From positions 3,038,001 through 3,102,000 of the forward strand of contig NZ_SDWT01000001.1 of the NCBI RefSeq assembly GCF_004137255.1: 64,000 bases of DNA. Reading direction: 5' to 3'. This stretch comes from Nocardioides oleivorans. GTDB lineage: Bacteria; Actinomycetota; Actinomycetes; Propionibacteriales; Nocardioidaceae. The notes below the pieces were generated by a model. It was not told the DNA's origin. It ran no database searches and saw nothing but the letters and a program-made list of their open reading frames with translations. This document shows, one piece after another, positions 16,436 to 25,566 of the stretch. Numbering within the stretch: position 1 is the first letter of the stretch; the number at the start of each line of letters is the position of its first letter. A program made the translations under genes and the position numbers.

Positions 16436-17746
16436 GTGCAGAAGAACGGCACCACCCGCACCCTCCACACCGTCAAGGACGCCGAAGGTGCGGTGACCTC
16501 CCGAGTCCGTCGTACGGTCCTGCCCAGCGGCCTGCGCATCGTCACCGAGCAGATGGCCGGCTCCCGCTCGGCCAGCATCGGCGTGTGGGTCAACGTCGGG
16601 TCGCGCGACGAGACCCCGGCCCTGCACGGCTGCTCGCACTTCCTCGAGCACCTGCTCTTCAAGGGCACCCCGGAGCGCTCCGCGATGGACATCTCCGTCG
16701 CGCTCGACGCGGTCGGCGGGGAGTTCAACGCCTTCACGACGAAGGAGTACACCGTCTTCCACGCCCGGGTCCTCGACGAGGACCTCGCGACGGCCGTCGA
16801 CGTGCTCGGCGACATGATCACCGCCTCGACCATCACCGCGTTCGACGTCGACGCCGAGCGCGACGTGATCCTCGACGAGATCGCCATGCACGACGACGAC
16901 CCCGACGACGTGGTCCACAACCTCTTCGCCCAGCAGGCCTGGGGCGCCAACACCCCGCTCGGTCGGCCGATCGCCGGCACCGAGGCCTCGATCAGCGCGA
17001 TGACGCGGGCCCAGGTCCACCGCTTCTACCGCCGCCACTACCGTCCCGACAACATGGTCGTGTCGGTCGCCGGCAACATCGACCACGCCTCGGTCGTACG
17101 CCAGGTGCGTGCCGCGTTCGGTCGCGAGGGCTTCCTGGAGGGCGAGGCGACGCCGGCTCCCTCCGAGCAGTCGGAGAAGGCCCGCAAGGTCAGCCCGGGC
17201 ACCTCGACCACGGTCCGTCCGCTCGAGCAGGTCAACCTCGTGCTCGGCGTGAAGGGCCTGACCCGCACCGACCCGCGGCGCTACGCCCTCGGGGTGCTCA
17301 ACACCGCCCTCGGCGGCGGCACCTCGTCCCGGATGTTCCAGGAGGTGCGCGAGGTGCGCGGCCTGGCGTACTCCGTCTACTCCTTCGCGACCCACCACGC
17401 CGACGCCGGCGTCGTGGGCGTCGCGGTCGGCTGCCTGCCCGGCAAGTACGACGCCGTGCTGGAGACCGTGCGCACCGAGCTCGCCAAGGTGGCCGAGCAC
17501 GGCCTCACCGAGGAGGAGGTCGAGCGGGGCAAGGGCCAGCTCAAGGGCGGCCTGGTCCTCGGCCTGGAGGACTCCGGGTCGCGGATGTCGCGCATCGGCA
17601 AGGCCGAGCTGGTCCACGACGACCTGCTCACCATCGACGAGGTGGTCGCCCGGATCGAGGCCGTCACCCTCGACGACGTGTCGCGGCTCGCGCGCGAGCT
17701 GTTCAGCCAGCCCGAGCTGCTCGCGGTCGTCGGTCCGCAGGGCTGA
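16436..17746 (+). CDS. pepR: M16-family zinc metallopeptidase
   Basis: 436-residue peptidase of the insulinase/processing-peptidase family. The inverted zinc motif H-F-L-E-H is at residues 68-72, with a downstream glutamate region E-R-D-V-I-L-D-E-I; the inactive-type second half ends R-L-A-R-E-L-F. Recalled as the counterpart of mycobacterial PepR (Rv2782c), also next to gpsI/pnp. Start GTG 16436 is preceded by GAAGGA. Native substrate unknown; a role in peptide or protein turnover is assumed. The last 44 nt overlap the end of the convergent exporter gene. Confidence 0.9.
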   Translation: MQKNGTTRTLHTVKDAEGAVTSRVRRTVLPSGLRIVTEQMAGSRSASIGVWVNVGSRDETPALHGCSHFLEHLLFKGTPERSAMDISVALDAVGGEFNAFTTKEYTVFHARVLDEDLATAVDVLGDMITASTITAFDVDAERDVILDEIAMHDDDPDDVVHNLFAQQAWGANTPLGRPIAGTEASISAMTRAQVHRFYRRHYRPDNMVVSVAGNIDHASVVRQVRAAFGREGFLEGEATPAPSEQSEKARKVSPGTSTTVRPLEQVNLVLGVKGLTRTDPRRYALGVLNTALGGGTSSRMFQEVREVRGLAYSVYSFATHHADAGVVGVAVGCLPGKYDAVLETVRTELAKVAEHGLTEEEVERGKGQLKGGLVLGLEDSGSRMSRIGKAELVHDDLLTIDEVVARIEAVTLDDVSRLARELFSQPELLAVVGPQG

Positions 17747-18689
17747 CCACCCTCTCCGACCCCGGCTCTGACCCCGGCTCCGGCTGCGGCGCCGGCTCCG
17801 CCTCGAGGACGAGCGCCGCTGGTCGTGGCGGCCGCGTCGCGACCAGCACCCCGCCCACGACGAGCACGGCACCGGCGACCTCGCCCCGGCTGACCGTCTC
17901 GCCGAGCGCCAGCCACGCCGCGCTCATCCCCACGACGGGGACCAGCATGGAGAACGGCGCCACCGTGCCGGCCGGGTGCCGGGCCATCAGCCACGACCAG
18001 ATGCCCGAGCCCACCAGGGTCCCGACGACGATGGTGTAGGCCAGCCCGACGAGGGCCGGGAGGGTGGCGGGGGAGCCCCAGTCGGTGAGCGAGTCGGCGA
18101 TCCGCCTCGGTCCCTCGACGACGAGCGACAGGGCGAGCATCGGCAGCGGTGGCACCACCGACATCCACAGCGTGAGGTGGAGCGGGTGGGGCGCCCGGGC
18201 CTGCGCGGTGCAGATGTTGCCCACGGCCCACGCGAGCGCCCCGGCCAGCACGAGCACGAAGGGCGCGAACGCGGCCGGGCCGTCGAGCCGCTGCCAGCCG
18301 ACGACGGCCAGCCCGACCGCTGCCACCAGCACGCCGAGTGACGCCCGCGGGGCGAGCCGGGTGCGCAGGAACACGCTGGCCAGGACCACGGTGAACGGCG
18401 CGGACGCCTGCAGCACCAGCGAGGACAGGCCGGCCGGCATGCCCGCCGCCATGCCCCAGTAGAGGAACAGGAACTGGAACGTGCCGAACCCCAGTCCGTA
18501 GCCGACCAGCCACCGCAGGGGGACCTGCGGCACGGGCACGAACAGCATCGTCGGGACGGCGATGAGCGCGAACCGCAGCGCGACGAGGAAGAACGGCGGG
18601 AAGTGCTGCAGGGAGGCGTCGATCGCCAGGAAGTTGAGCCCCCAGCAGAGGGCGACGACGACGGCGAGGAGGCGGTGACGGGTGGGCAC
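17703..18689 (-). CDS. EamA/DMT-family exporter
   Basis: 328-residue drug/metabolite transporter with ten predicted membrane helices in two EamA repeats (A-L-C-W-G-L-N-F-L-A-I-D near the start, L-V-G-S-G-I-W-S-W-L-M in repeat 2). A hydrophilic P/E-rich C-tail follows. Resembles YdcZ/RhtA-type amino-acid or metabolite exporters; substrate unknown. I chose GTG 18689 because GGAGG lies 8 nt upstream; the frame stays open to 18737. It diverges from a LysR gene that probably regulates it. The stop lies inside the 3' end of the M16 gene, a 44-nt tail-to-tail overlap. Confidence 0.85.
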   Translation of the reverse strand: MPTRHRLLAVVVALCWGLNFLAIDASLQHFPPFFLVALRFALIAVPTMLFVPVPQVPLRWLVGYGLGFGTFQFLFLYWGMAAGMPAGLSSLVLQASAPFTVVLASVFLRTRLAPRASLGVLVAAVGLAVVGWQRLDGPAAFAPFVLVLAGALAWAVGNICTAQARAPHPLHLTLWMSVVPPLPMLALSLVVEGPRRIADSLTDWGSPATLPALVGLAYTIVVGTLVGSGIWSWLMARHPAGTVAPFSMLVPVVGMSAAWLALGETVSRGEVAGAVLVVGGVLVATRPPRPAALVLEAEPAPQPEPGSEPGSERVVSPADRRPRAARAG

Positions 18690-18760
18690 GGGACCAGCCT
18701 CCGGCACGGCATGATGAAGGACAAGTGAAAGAATCACACCTCGTTGTGTAGGCTGGCTAC

Positions 18761-19660
18761 ATGGACGTGAGGCACCTCGAACTGCTCCGCGAGCTGGACG
18801 ACCGCGGCAGCGTGACCGCGGTCGCCGCCGCCGGCCACCGGACCCCGTCGGCGGTGTCCCAGCAGCTCAGGAGCGCCGAACGCGCGTTCGGCGCCACGCT
18901 CGTCGAGGCGAGCGGTCGTGGGCTCCGGCTCACGGAGGCGGGAAGGGTGCTCGCGGAGGCGGCCCGCGACGTCGCGGTGGCGATCGCCGAGGCCGAGGCG
19001 CGGTGGCAGGAGTTCCACGGCACTGCGGCCGGAACGGTGTCCGTGGCCGCGCTGCCCAGTGCGGCGACCTTCCTGCTGCCGGGCGTGCTCCGCGAGCTCG
19101 CCGACGAGCCGATCGAGGTGGTCTGCACCGACGTCGACATCGCCGAGGCCGCCTTCGCCGGTCAGGTGCTCGACCACGACATCGTGATCGCCCACAGTGC
19201 GCACCTCGTGCCTCCGCACACCGAGGACCTGGTCGTCCGGCAGCTCGCGCGCGAGCCCCTCGACATCGCGATGGCCCGCGACCACCCCCTCGCCGGGCAC
19301 GAGCAGGTGACGGCCGACGACGTGGCCGCGTGGCCGTGGATCGGCGTACCGCTCGGCTATCCGTTCGACACCGTGCGGCTCGCGGTCGAGGAGGCGACCG
19401 GCACCCGCGTCGACGTGCGCCAGCGGATGCGCGACAACCTCCTCGTCGAGGCGCTGGTGGGTGCGGGCGAGTGCCTGGCGGTGTTGCCGCGGTTCACCGC
19501 GCCGGCGGGCGACGAGGTGGTGCTCCGGCCGCTCGCGGGCATCGACTCGGGTCGCAACATCGTCGCGATCCTGCGTGCCGACCGCGCCCGGAGGCGTGCC
19601 GTACGCCGGGTGCTGGCCGCGCTGGAGGAGGTCGGCGAGCGGGTCAGCGGCGGGCGATGA
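18761..19660 (+). CDS. LysR-family transcriptional regulator
   Basis: 299-residue LysR regulator. HTH at about residues 3-60 (V-T-A-V-A-A-A-G-H-R-T-P-S-A-V-S-Q-Q-L), followed by a periplasmic-binding-protein-like effector domain. ATG 18761 has TAGGCT at 18749-18754, six nt before it, and no ribosome site, so the mRNA is probably leaderless. It is divergent from the EamA exporter with a 71-bp gap containing short dyads (GTGA-AAGAA-TCAC). LysR proteins next to exporters typically sense the exported metabolite. The 3' end overlaps the convergent methyltransferase by 17 bp. Confidence 0.9.
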   Translation: MDVRHLELLRELDDRGSVTAVAAAGHRTPSAVSQQLRSAERAFGATLVEASGRGLRLTEAGRVLAEAARDVAVAIAEAEARWQEFHGTAAGTVSVAALPSAATFLLPGVLRELADEPIEVVCTDVDIAEAAFAGQVLDHDIVIAHSAHLVPPHTEDLVVRQLAREPLDIAMARDHPLAGHEQVTADDVAAWPWIGVPLGYPFDTVRLAVEEATGTRVDVRQRMRDNLLVEALVGAGECLAVLPRFTAPAGDEVVLRPLAGIDSGRNIVAILRADRARRRAVRRVLAALEEVGERVSGGR

Positions 19661-20159
19661 GCCCGATGACCGGGGGAGCCTTCTGTTCGACCACGCTAAC
19701 CCGGAAACCGCCGCGGACGAGGTTCTCGGACGCCTTCTTGACGATGTTGGGGACGAGCTCGGGGCGGGCCGCCTCGTAGAAGAGGTAGACCGCGCCGCCG
19801 GGAACCACGCGCTCGTGGAGCAGGGCGATCTCGTCCTGGCAGTCGCGCACCCAGAACAGGTTCACGTTGAAGGCGAAGACCTTGGTGAGGCGCTTCACCG
19901 GCACCCGCAGCGTGGCGAGGTCGATCTGGCGTACGACGAGCCGGCCCGCGTCGACGTACTTCTGGTTGCGGCGCTTGGTCCGGTCGACGCCGGACTCCGA
20001 GCGGTCGATCGCGAACAGCTTGCCCGTCTCGAGCCGGGCGCAGATGGCCTCGGCACCGGCTCCGGGGCCGCAGCCGATCTCGAGCACCTGGTCGTTCGGC
20101 TGGACGTCCATCAGGTCGACGGCCCACTTGATGCGCGGCGGGATGGTCGGGGCAGGCAT
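19644..20159 (-). CDS. Class I SAM-dependent methyltransferase
   Basis: 171-residue methyltransferase with SAM motif I V-L-E-I-G-C-G-P-G-A-G-A-E near residue 25. An acidic position follows in F-A-I-D-R-S. Motif IV-like F-A-F-N-V-N-L-F-W contains N rather than the usual D/N-P-P-Y. This small type resembles the 25-family 'methyltransferase domain' proteins that act on small molecules; the acceptor is unknown. ATG 20159 is the only sensible start. Convergent with the LysR gene and divergent from dapB. Confidence 0.82.
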   Translation of the reverse strand: MPAPTIPPRIKWAVDLMDVQPNDQVLEIGCGPGAGAEAICARLETGKLFAIDRSESGVDRTKRRNQKYVDAGRLVVRQIDLATLRVPVKRLTKVFAFNVNLFWVRDCQDEIALLHERVVPGGAVYLFYEAARPELVPNIVKKASENLVRGGFRVSVVEQKAPPVIGLIARR

Positions 20160-20228
20160 GGTCTCTACCCTGCCAGACCGGGGTCGACGAGTCAGCCACC
20201 GCCACTCGCGATCTGCCCCGACCGATAG

Positions 20229-21041
<813 letters not shown>

Positions 21042-21140
21042 TCCGCGCCGGTCGTGTAACTCCCGGTCGCCTGTCCTCGTTGAGGACGTGACCGCCGCGG
21101 TCCACTCGGGGACCCGGCACACTCTCGGGAGGGTTTCTCC

Positions 21141-22766
21141 ATGCGCCGAACTGCAGGACTGGCCGCGTTCGCGGTCGCCGCCGCCGCGGCAGCCGCACTG
21201 CCCCTGACGACCGCGACGAGTGCGCAGGGCGCACCGTCGGCGTCGACCACCGACGCTCGCGCCGGCGTCGTCTCCGACGCCCTCGCGGCGCTCGAGCGGC
21301 ACCCCGGCGCCGCGCGCGCGACCGACGGGCAGGCGTTCGTCGCGACCGGCACGGTCACCGATGCCGACGGCAGCACCCACGTCCGCTTCGACCGCACCAT
21401 CGACGGGCTCCGTGTCCTCGGCGGCGACCTCGTCGTGCACCGCGATGCCGCGGACGCCTTCGACGGCGTCAGCCAGACCTTGGCCGCACCGCTCACCCTC
21501 GCCACGGAGGCGTCGGTCGCCAGGGCCGCCGCCCAGCGCACCGTGCTCGCCCGCAACGCGCGCAGCACCGCCGTCCGGGGAGACGGGAAGGCCGAGGCCG
21601 GCGAGCTCGTCGTCGACGCGACCAGCGGCCGGCCCCGCCTCGCGTGGGAGGTGCTCACCGGCGGCATGCAGGCCGACGGCACACCCTCGCGCCTGGCGAC
21701 GTACGTCGACGCGAGGACAGGCCTGGTGATCCGCAGCGAGCAGCAGATCGTCAACGTCGACGGCCACGGCGAGACGCTCTACAGCGGCGACGTGCCGTTG
21801 CAGGTCAGCGGGTCCGGGTCGTCGTACACGCTCAAGGACGCCACGCGCGGCGGGACCTACACGACCGACATGAAGAACGCCGAGGACTCGGTCCTGTGCC
21901 AGATCCTCCAGATGGGCTGCTCGGCCGGCACCACCTTCACCTCGACGTCGACCACCTTCGGTGACGGCACCACGGGCAACCGCGCCAGCGCCGCGGCCGA
22001 CGCGCAGTACGGCTCCAACGAGACCTGGGACTACTTCCAGGACACCCACGGCCGCGACGGCATCTGGGGCGACGGCCGCGGGTCGTTCAACCGGGTCCAC
22101 TACGGCAACGGCTACGTCAACGCCTTCTGGGACGGCAGCAAGATGACCTACGGCGACGGGGACGGCGTCGACTTCGGCCCGCTCGTCTCGCTCGACGTCG
22201 CCGGCCACGAGATGTCGCACGGCGTCACCGAGAACTCCGCCAACCTCACCTACTCCGGTGAGTCCGGCGGCCTGAACGAGGCGACGTCCGACATCTTCGG
22301 CACGATGGTGGAGTTCTACGCCGACAACGCCAACGACCCGGCCGACTACCTGATCGGTGAGCAGTTCGACCTCACCCAGCACCGCGGCTTCCGCCGGATG
22401 GACACACCCTCGAGCGACGGCTCGTCCCTCGACTGCTGGAGCACCGGCGCCAAGGACGTCGACGTCCACTACTCCTCGGGCATCGGCAACCACTTCTTCT
22501 ACCTGCTGGCCGAGGGCAGCGGTGCCAAGACGATCGGCGGCGTGGCCCACAGCTCGACGACCTGCAACGGCTCGTCGGTCACCGGCATCGGCCGCGAGGC
22601 CGCCGGCGACATCTGGTACCGCGCGCTGACGGTCTACATGACGTCGAGCACGACCTACGCCGGCGCGCGCACCGCGACGCTCAGCGCCGCCCGGGACCTC
22701 TACGGCCAGGGCAGCACCCAGTACGACACCGTGGCCGCCGCCTGGAGCGCGGTCTCGGTCGGCTGA
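21141..22766 (+). CDS. Secreted thermolysin-like (M4) neutral metalloprotease
   Basis: 541-residue preproenzyme. An Ala-rich signal peptide occupies about residues 1-30, ending near S-A-Q-G-A. An FTP/PepSY-type propeptide runs to about 215, followed by the M4 catalytic domain. Zinc ligands are H356, H360 (H-E-M-S-H) and E380 (G-G-L-N-E-A-T-S-D). The catalytic histidine is H443 in D-V-H-Y-S-S-G-I. Several cysteines (C-Q-I-L-Q-M-G-C; D-C-W-S, T-T-C-N-G) suggest disulfides, consistent with export. ATG preceded by GGGAGG at 9 nt. It should degrade extracellular protein. Downstream AzlCD is convergent and unrelated. Confidence 0.94.
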   Translation: MRRTAGLAAFAVAAAAAAALPLTTATSAQGAPSASTTDARAGVVSDALAALERHPGAARATDGQAFVATGTVTDADGSTHVRFDRTIDGLRVLGGDLVVHRDAADAFDGVSQTLAAPLTLATEASVARAAAQRTVLARNARSTAVRGDGKAEAGELVVDATSGRPRLAWEVLTGGMQADGTPSRLATYVDARTGLVIRSEQQIVNVDGHGETLYSGDVPLQVSGSGSSYTLKDATRGGTYTTDMKNAEDSVLCQILQMGCSAGTTFTSTSTTFGDGTTGNRASAAADAQYGSNETWDYFQDTHGRDGIWGDGRGSFNRVHYGNGYVNAFWDGSKMTYGDGDGVDFGPLVSLDVAGHEMSHGVTENSANLTYSGESGGLNEATSDIFGTMVEFYADNANDPADYLIGEQFDLTQHRGFRRMDTPSSDGSSLDCWSTGAKDVDVHYSSGIGNHFFYLLAEGSGAKTIGGVAHSSTTCNGSSVTGIGREAAGDIWYRALTVYMTSSTTYAGARTATLSAARDLYGQGSTQYDTVAAAWSAVSVG

Positions 22767-22814
22767 GGGACGCCCCTCACCCAGGGCGCCCCTCGCGGGG
22801 GTGTGGTGGGGGCG

Positions 22815-23120
22815 TCAGACGAGGCGGGACAGGGCCGCCACGACCGACGCCCCCACCACCACGACCAGGAAGGGCGCACGCAGCAGCAGCGCGACGACGG
22901 CGAAGGCCAGGCCGAGCGCCCGCGCGTCCAGCGTGAGCGCAGGACCGTCGCCACCGCCGGCGAAGACCTGGACGGCGACCAGCGCCGACAGCAGTGCGAC
23001 CGGGATCAGGTCGGCCACCCGCTCGACGGTGGGGTGGCTGAGCACCCGCTCGGGCAGGGACATCCCGGCGAGCTTCAGCAGGTAGCACCCCAGGCACGCC
23101 AGGAGCACGGCGGTCCACAT
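22815..23120 (-). CDS. azlD: AzlD-family branched-chain amino acid transport subunit
   Basis: 101-residue membrane protein with three or four helices (M-W-T-A-V-L-L-A-C-L-G-C-Y-L-L-K; L-L-S-A-L-V-A-V-Q-V-F). AzlD is the small partner of AzlC, and the pair exports branched-chain amino acids or analogues. Its ATG overlaps the azlC stop by one base (TGATG), so it is translated by coupling. Convergent with the protease gene. Confidence 0.88.
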   Translation of the reverse strand: MWTAVLLACLGCYLLKLAGMSLPERVLSHPTVERVADLIPVALLSALVAVQVFAGGGDGPALTLDARALGLAFAVVALLLRAPFLVVVVGASVVAALSRLV

Positions 23121-23851
23121 CAGCGGTGACCTCCCGCCGCGTCGTCGGGACCGGGCGCCCGGGTCGGGCGCGGAGTGCGCGCCAGCGCGCCGACCAGCAG
23201 GGCGACGCCGCCCGCCGCGAGCACCGGCACGCCGGGCGCCGTGATCGGGACCATCGAGAGCGCGACGGCGGCGGCCAGGAGCCCGACCACGACGTTGCGC
23301 CGGTCCTGGAGCCGCGGCCAGAGCAGCGCGAGGAACGCCGCGCCGACGGCCGCGTCGAGGCCGTACGTCCGCGGGTCCCCGACCGCCTCGCCGGCGATCG
23401 CGCCGATGGCGGTCGCGACGTTCCAGAGGACGAAGACCGAGACGCCCGTCGTGAGGAAGCCGACCCGCGCCCCCTCGGTGGTCGGGCGGTTGACCGACAT
23501 CGCGGTCGACTCGTCGATGAGCACGTGGGCGGCGGCGAACCGGCGCCAGCCCCGCCACTGGAGGACGGGCGCCATTCGCAGGCCGTAGAGCGTGTTGCGG
23601 GTGCCCAGCAGCAGCGCGGTCGCAGCGCCCGACAGGGGTGCTCCGCCGGCCGCGACGACTCCGGCCAGGGCGAACTGGCTGGCGCCGGTGAACATCAGCA
23701 GCGAGAGCGCGCAGGTCTGCAGGACGCTCAGCCCGGACGCGACCGAGACGGCGCCGAACCCGATGCCGTACGCGCCCGTGGCCACACCCACGGCGAGGCT
23801 GTCACGGACGATCGACGAGCGCTCCGCGGGAGTGAGGGCAGCGTCGGGCAC
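23120..23851 (-). CDS. azlC: AzlC-family amino acid exporter
   Basis: 243-residue integral membrane protein of the AzlC family. Conserved F-T-G-A-S-Q-F-A near residue 54 and L-L-G-T-R-N-T-L-Y-G-L-R-M near residue 80. Forms the large subunit of the AzlCD exporter. GTG 23851 has TAGCCT six nt upstream on its strand (23863-23858) and no ribosome site, suggesting leaderless transcription. No Lrp-type regulator sits beside it. Confidence 0.9.
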   Translation of the reverse strand: MPDAALTPAERSSIVRDSLAVGVATGAYGIGFGAVSVASGLSVLQTCALSLLMFTGASQFALAGVVAAGGAPLSGAATALLLGTRNTLYGLRMAPVLQWRGWRRFAAAHVLIDESTAMSVNRPTTEGARVGFLTTGVSVFVLWNVATAIGAIAGEAVGDPRTYGLDAAVGAAFLALLWPRLQDRRNVVVGLLAAAVALSMVPITAPGVPVLAAGGVALLVGALARTPRPTRAPGPDDAAGGHR

Positions 23852-23917
23852 GACCCGAGGCTAGGACATCACCGCGGGCCCGCCGGACCGGGTCCCACCT
23901 GCTCGCCGGGCGACGGC

Positions 23918-24145
23918 TCAGAGGCGGTGGCGACGCATCCGGGAGGGGCGCACGTGGCGCTGGTGGAAGTCGTGGACCAGCACGAAGGCGGCCGCGACAC
24001 CGGCCGCGCCGCCCGCCAGCAGGCCGACCCTGACGTTGAGCGGGATCTCCGGCACGACGCCGAGCCAGAACCCGATGCCGACGCAGACCACCAGCGCGGC
24101 GAGGACGAGTGCGAACCTGTGGAGCGAGGGAAGCGGACCTAGCAT
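23918..24145 (-). CDS. Small two-helix membrane protein, unknown
   Basis: 75-residue protein with two hydrophobic helices (about 10-30 and 38-58). A basic, histidine/arginine-rich tail ends R-M-R-R-H-R-L. No domain recognised. Start ATG 24145 is about 32 nt after a plausible transcription start. The promoter has a perfect GTGACC-CC-GGTCAC dyad in its spacer, so expression is probably regulated. Could be a regulated membrane stress peptide; this is only a guess. Confidence 0.65.
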   Translation of the reverse strand: MLGPLPSLHRFALVLAALVVCVGIGFWLGVVPEIPLNVRVGLLAGGAAGVAAAFVLVHDFHQRHVRPSRMRRHRL

Positions 24146-24183
24146 GTGGACCCCCGGGTGCGGACCGGCTGAGTGGCCGGACC

Positions 24184-24214
24184 TCCATAGTGACCCCGGT
24201 CACGCGAAATGCAA
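24184..24214 (-). promoter_or_regulatory. Promoter with internal dyad for the 75-aa membrane gene
   Basis: On the minus strand TTGCAT (24214-24209) and TATGGA (24189-24184) form a -35/-10 pair 19 bp apart. The perfect inverted repeat GTGACC-CC-GGTCAC (24190-24203) fills the spacer. A protein bound there would either block polymerase or, as MerR-type regulators do with 19-bp spacers, distort the DNA to activate it. Confidence 0.5.
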
Positions 24215-24252
24215 GCAGCCCCAGGGGTGGGTTTCACCCAGGTCGGGGACGG

Positions 24253-24813
24253 TCAGCCGATGGCGGTGTGCAGGCGGACCTGCTTGACCCGGGTGGTGCC
24301 GGAGCCGTCGAGGTCGAGCTCGCGGTGGGCCGTGTCGGGGGCCCAGCCGGCGTCGGTGAGGAACGTGCGCAGCGCGTCGTCACCGACGGTGATCCAGGTG
24401 GTCGCACGGGTGAACCGGTCGGCGGCCAGGGTGTCGACAGCGGCCTGGAGCAGGCGGGAGCCGTGGCCCTTGCCGCGCTCGGCGGGGTCGAGGGTGACCT
24501 CGGCCAGCTCACCGTCGGCGACCGGGTCGCAGTCGGGGTCGGCGGCGGGGGAGGTGAGCGCGAAGCCGACGACGCGGTTGCGCTCGAGCGCCACCAGCAC
24601 CCGGTTGCGGGCGTCGGCGGGGCGGGTGAGCAGCTGGCGCCACTGGGCGGCCACGGCATCGACGTCGCTGGGCAGCACGCCTGCCGGCAGCAGGTCGGCG
24701 TACATCTCGGGCCACGCGCGCACCTGGACCGCGGCGATCGCGGGGGCGTCGTCGGACCAGGCGATGCGCACCGACACGTCGGCGGTCGGTCCGCCGGAGT
24801 GCGAGTGCGTCAT
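24253..24813 (-). CDS. GNAT-family N-acetyltransferase
   Basis: 186-residue single-domain acetyltransferase. The acetyl-CoA loop is visible as R-G-K-G-H-G-S-R-L-L near residue 115, and A-E-V-T-L-D-P-A-E gives strand 4. The acceptor is unknown. The ATG overlaps the stop of the DUF3043 gene (ATGA), so the two are co-translated. Confidence 0.85.
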   Translation of the reverse strand: MTHSHSGGPTADVSVRIAWSDDAPAIAAVQVRAWPEMYADLLPAGVLPSDVDAVAAQWRQLLTRPADARNRVLVALERNRVVGFALTSPAADPDCDPVADGELAEVTLDPAERGKGHGSRLLQAAVDTLAADRFTRATTWITVGDDALRTFLTDAGWAPDTAHRELDLDGSGTTRVKQVRLHTAIG

Positions 24814-25385
24814 CGATAGGTCTCGGGGAGCTTCTCGCCGATCTTGACCTGGGGCTTGGGCAGGCGCAGGAACTTCATCTGCAGGGAGCGCATGGCGGCA
24901 TAGAGCGTCGCTCCCTTGGGCGTCTCACCGGGGAAGCGGCGGGCCAGCTCGCGCCGCAGGCGGAACCGGAGCATCACGATGTCGACGATGATCACCAGCA
25001 GCGTGGTGAACAGGAGCGTGTTGCCGAGCTGCACGGTGCTGCCGTTGTAGCCGAGGATCATCGACACGATCAGCAGCGGCACCATCAGCTCGATGAACGA
25101 GAAGCGTGCGTCGACGAAGTCGCGGATGAAGCGACGCACCGGGCCGCGGTCGCGGGCCGGGAGGTAGCGGTCGTCGCCGGTCTTCATCGCCTCGCGCATC
25201 CTGCGCGAGGTGTCCCCGCGCGCGCCGCGCTGGGCGGCGGCCTGCTCCTTGCGGGTGCGCGGCACCTTGGCACGGGCGCGGGCGGCCGCCTCGGCCTCCT
25301 TGCGCGACGGGGTGGGGCGACCCTTGCCGCCCACCTTGTCGTGGGTCGGGGTGGTCTCCGGCTCGGTGCTGTTGCGACGGAACAA
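24810..25385 (-). CDS. DUF3043 membrane protein
   Basis: 191-residue actinobacterial protein. The N-terminal half is basic and disordered (G-K-G-R-P-T-P-S-R-K-E-A-E-A, R-K-E-Q). Two membrane helices follow (about 100-120 and 130-150) and then a conserved tail. DUF3043 has no assigned function. I place the start at the TTG at 25385 (L/M-F-R-R-N-S). Family members begin this way, GAAGG lies 7 nt upstream, and a TAGGCT -10 box (25426-25421) lies between this codon and the longer open start at 25448. Confidence 0.78.
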   Translation of the reverse strand: MFRRNSTEPETTPTHDKVGGKGRPTPSRKEAEAAARARAKVPRTRKEQAAAQRGARGDTSRRMREAMKTGDDRYLPARDRGPVRRFIRDFVDARFSFIELMVPLLIVSMILGYNGSTVQLGNTLLFTTLLVIIVDIVMLRFRLRRELARRFPGETPKGATLYAAMRSLQMKFLRLPKPQVKIGEKLPETYR

Positions 25386-25566
25386 GGCGCTGCCTTCACG
25401 TGGATCGGATGCTGGGGGCAGCCTATCGCCGTACGCCGTCGCGGCCACGCCGACGTCGTACGGCCGGGGCGGGCGGGGGACGCCCTACCTACGGCTTGGC
25501 TTTGGTTCTAGGGTGAGGGGACAGCCCAGCCGTCACGAGACTGACCCAGAGAGGGTTCACACCCAG

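Noticed and set aside
25386..25448. Longer start of the DUF3043 gene at 25448
   Set aside because: A probable -10 box at 25426-25421 lies downstream of it, and the extra 21 residues do not match the family. TTG 25385 with GAAGG fits better.
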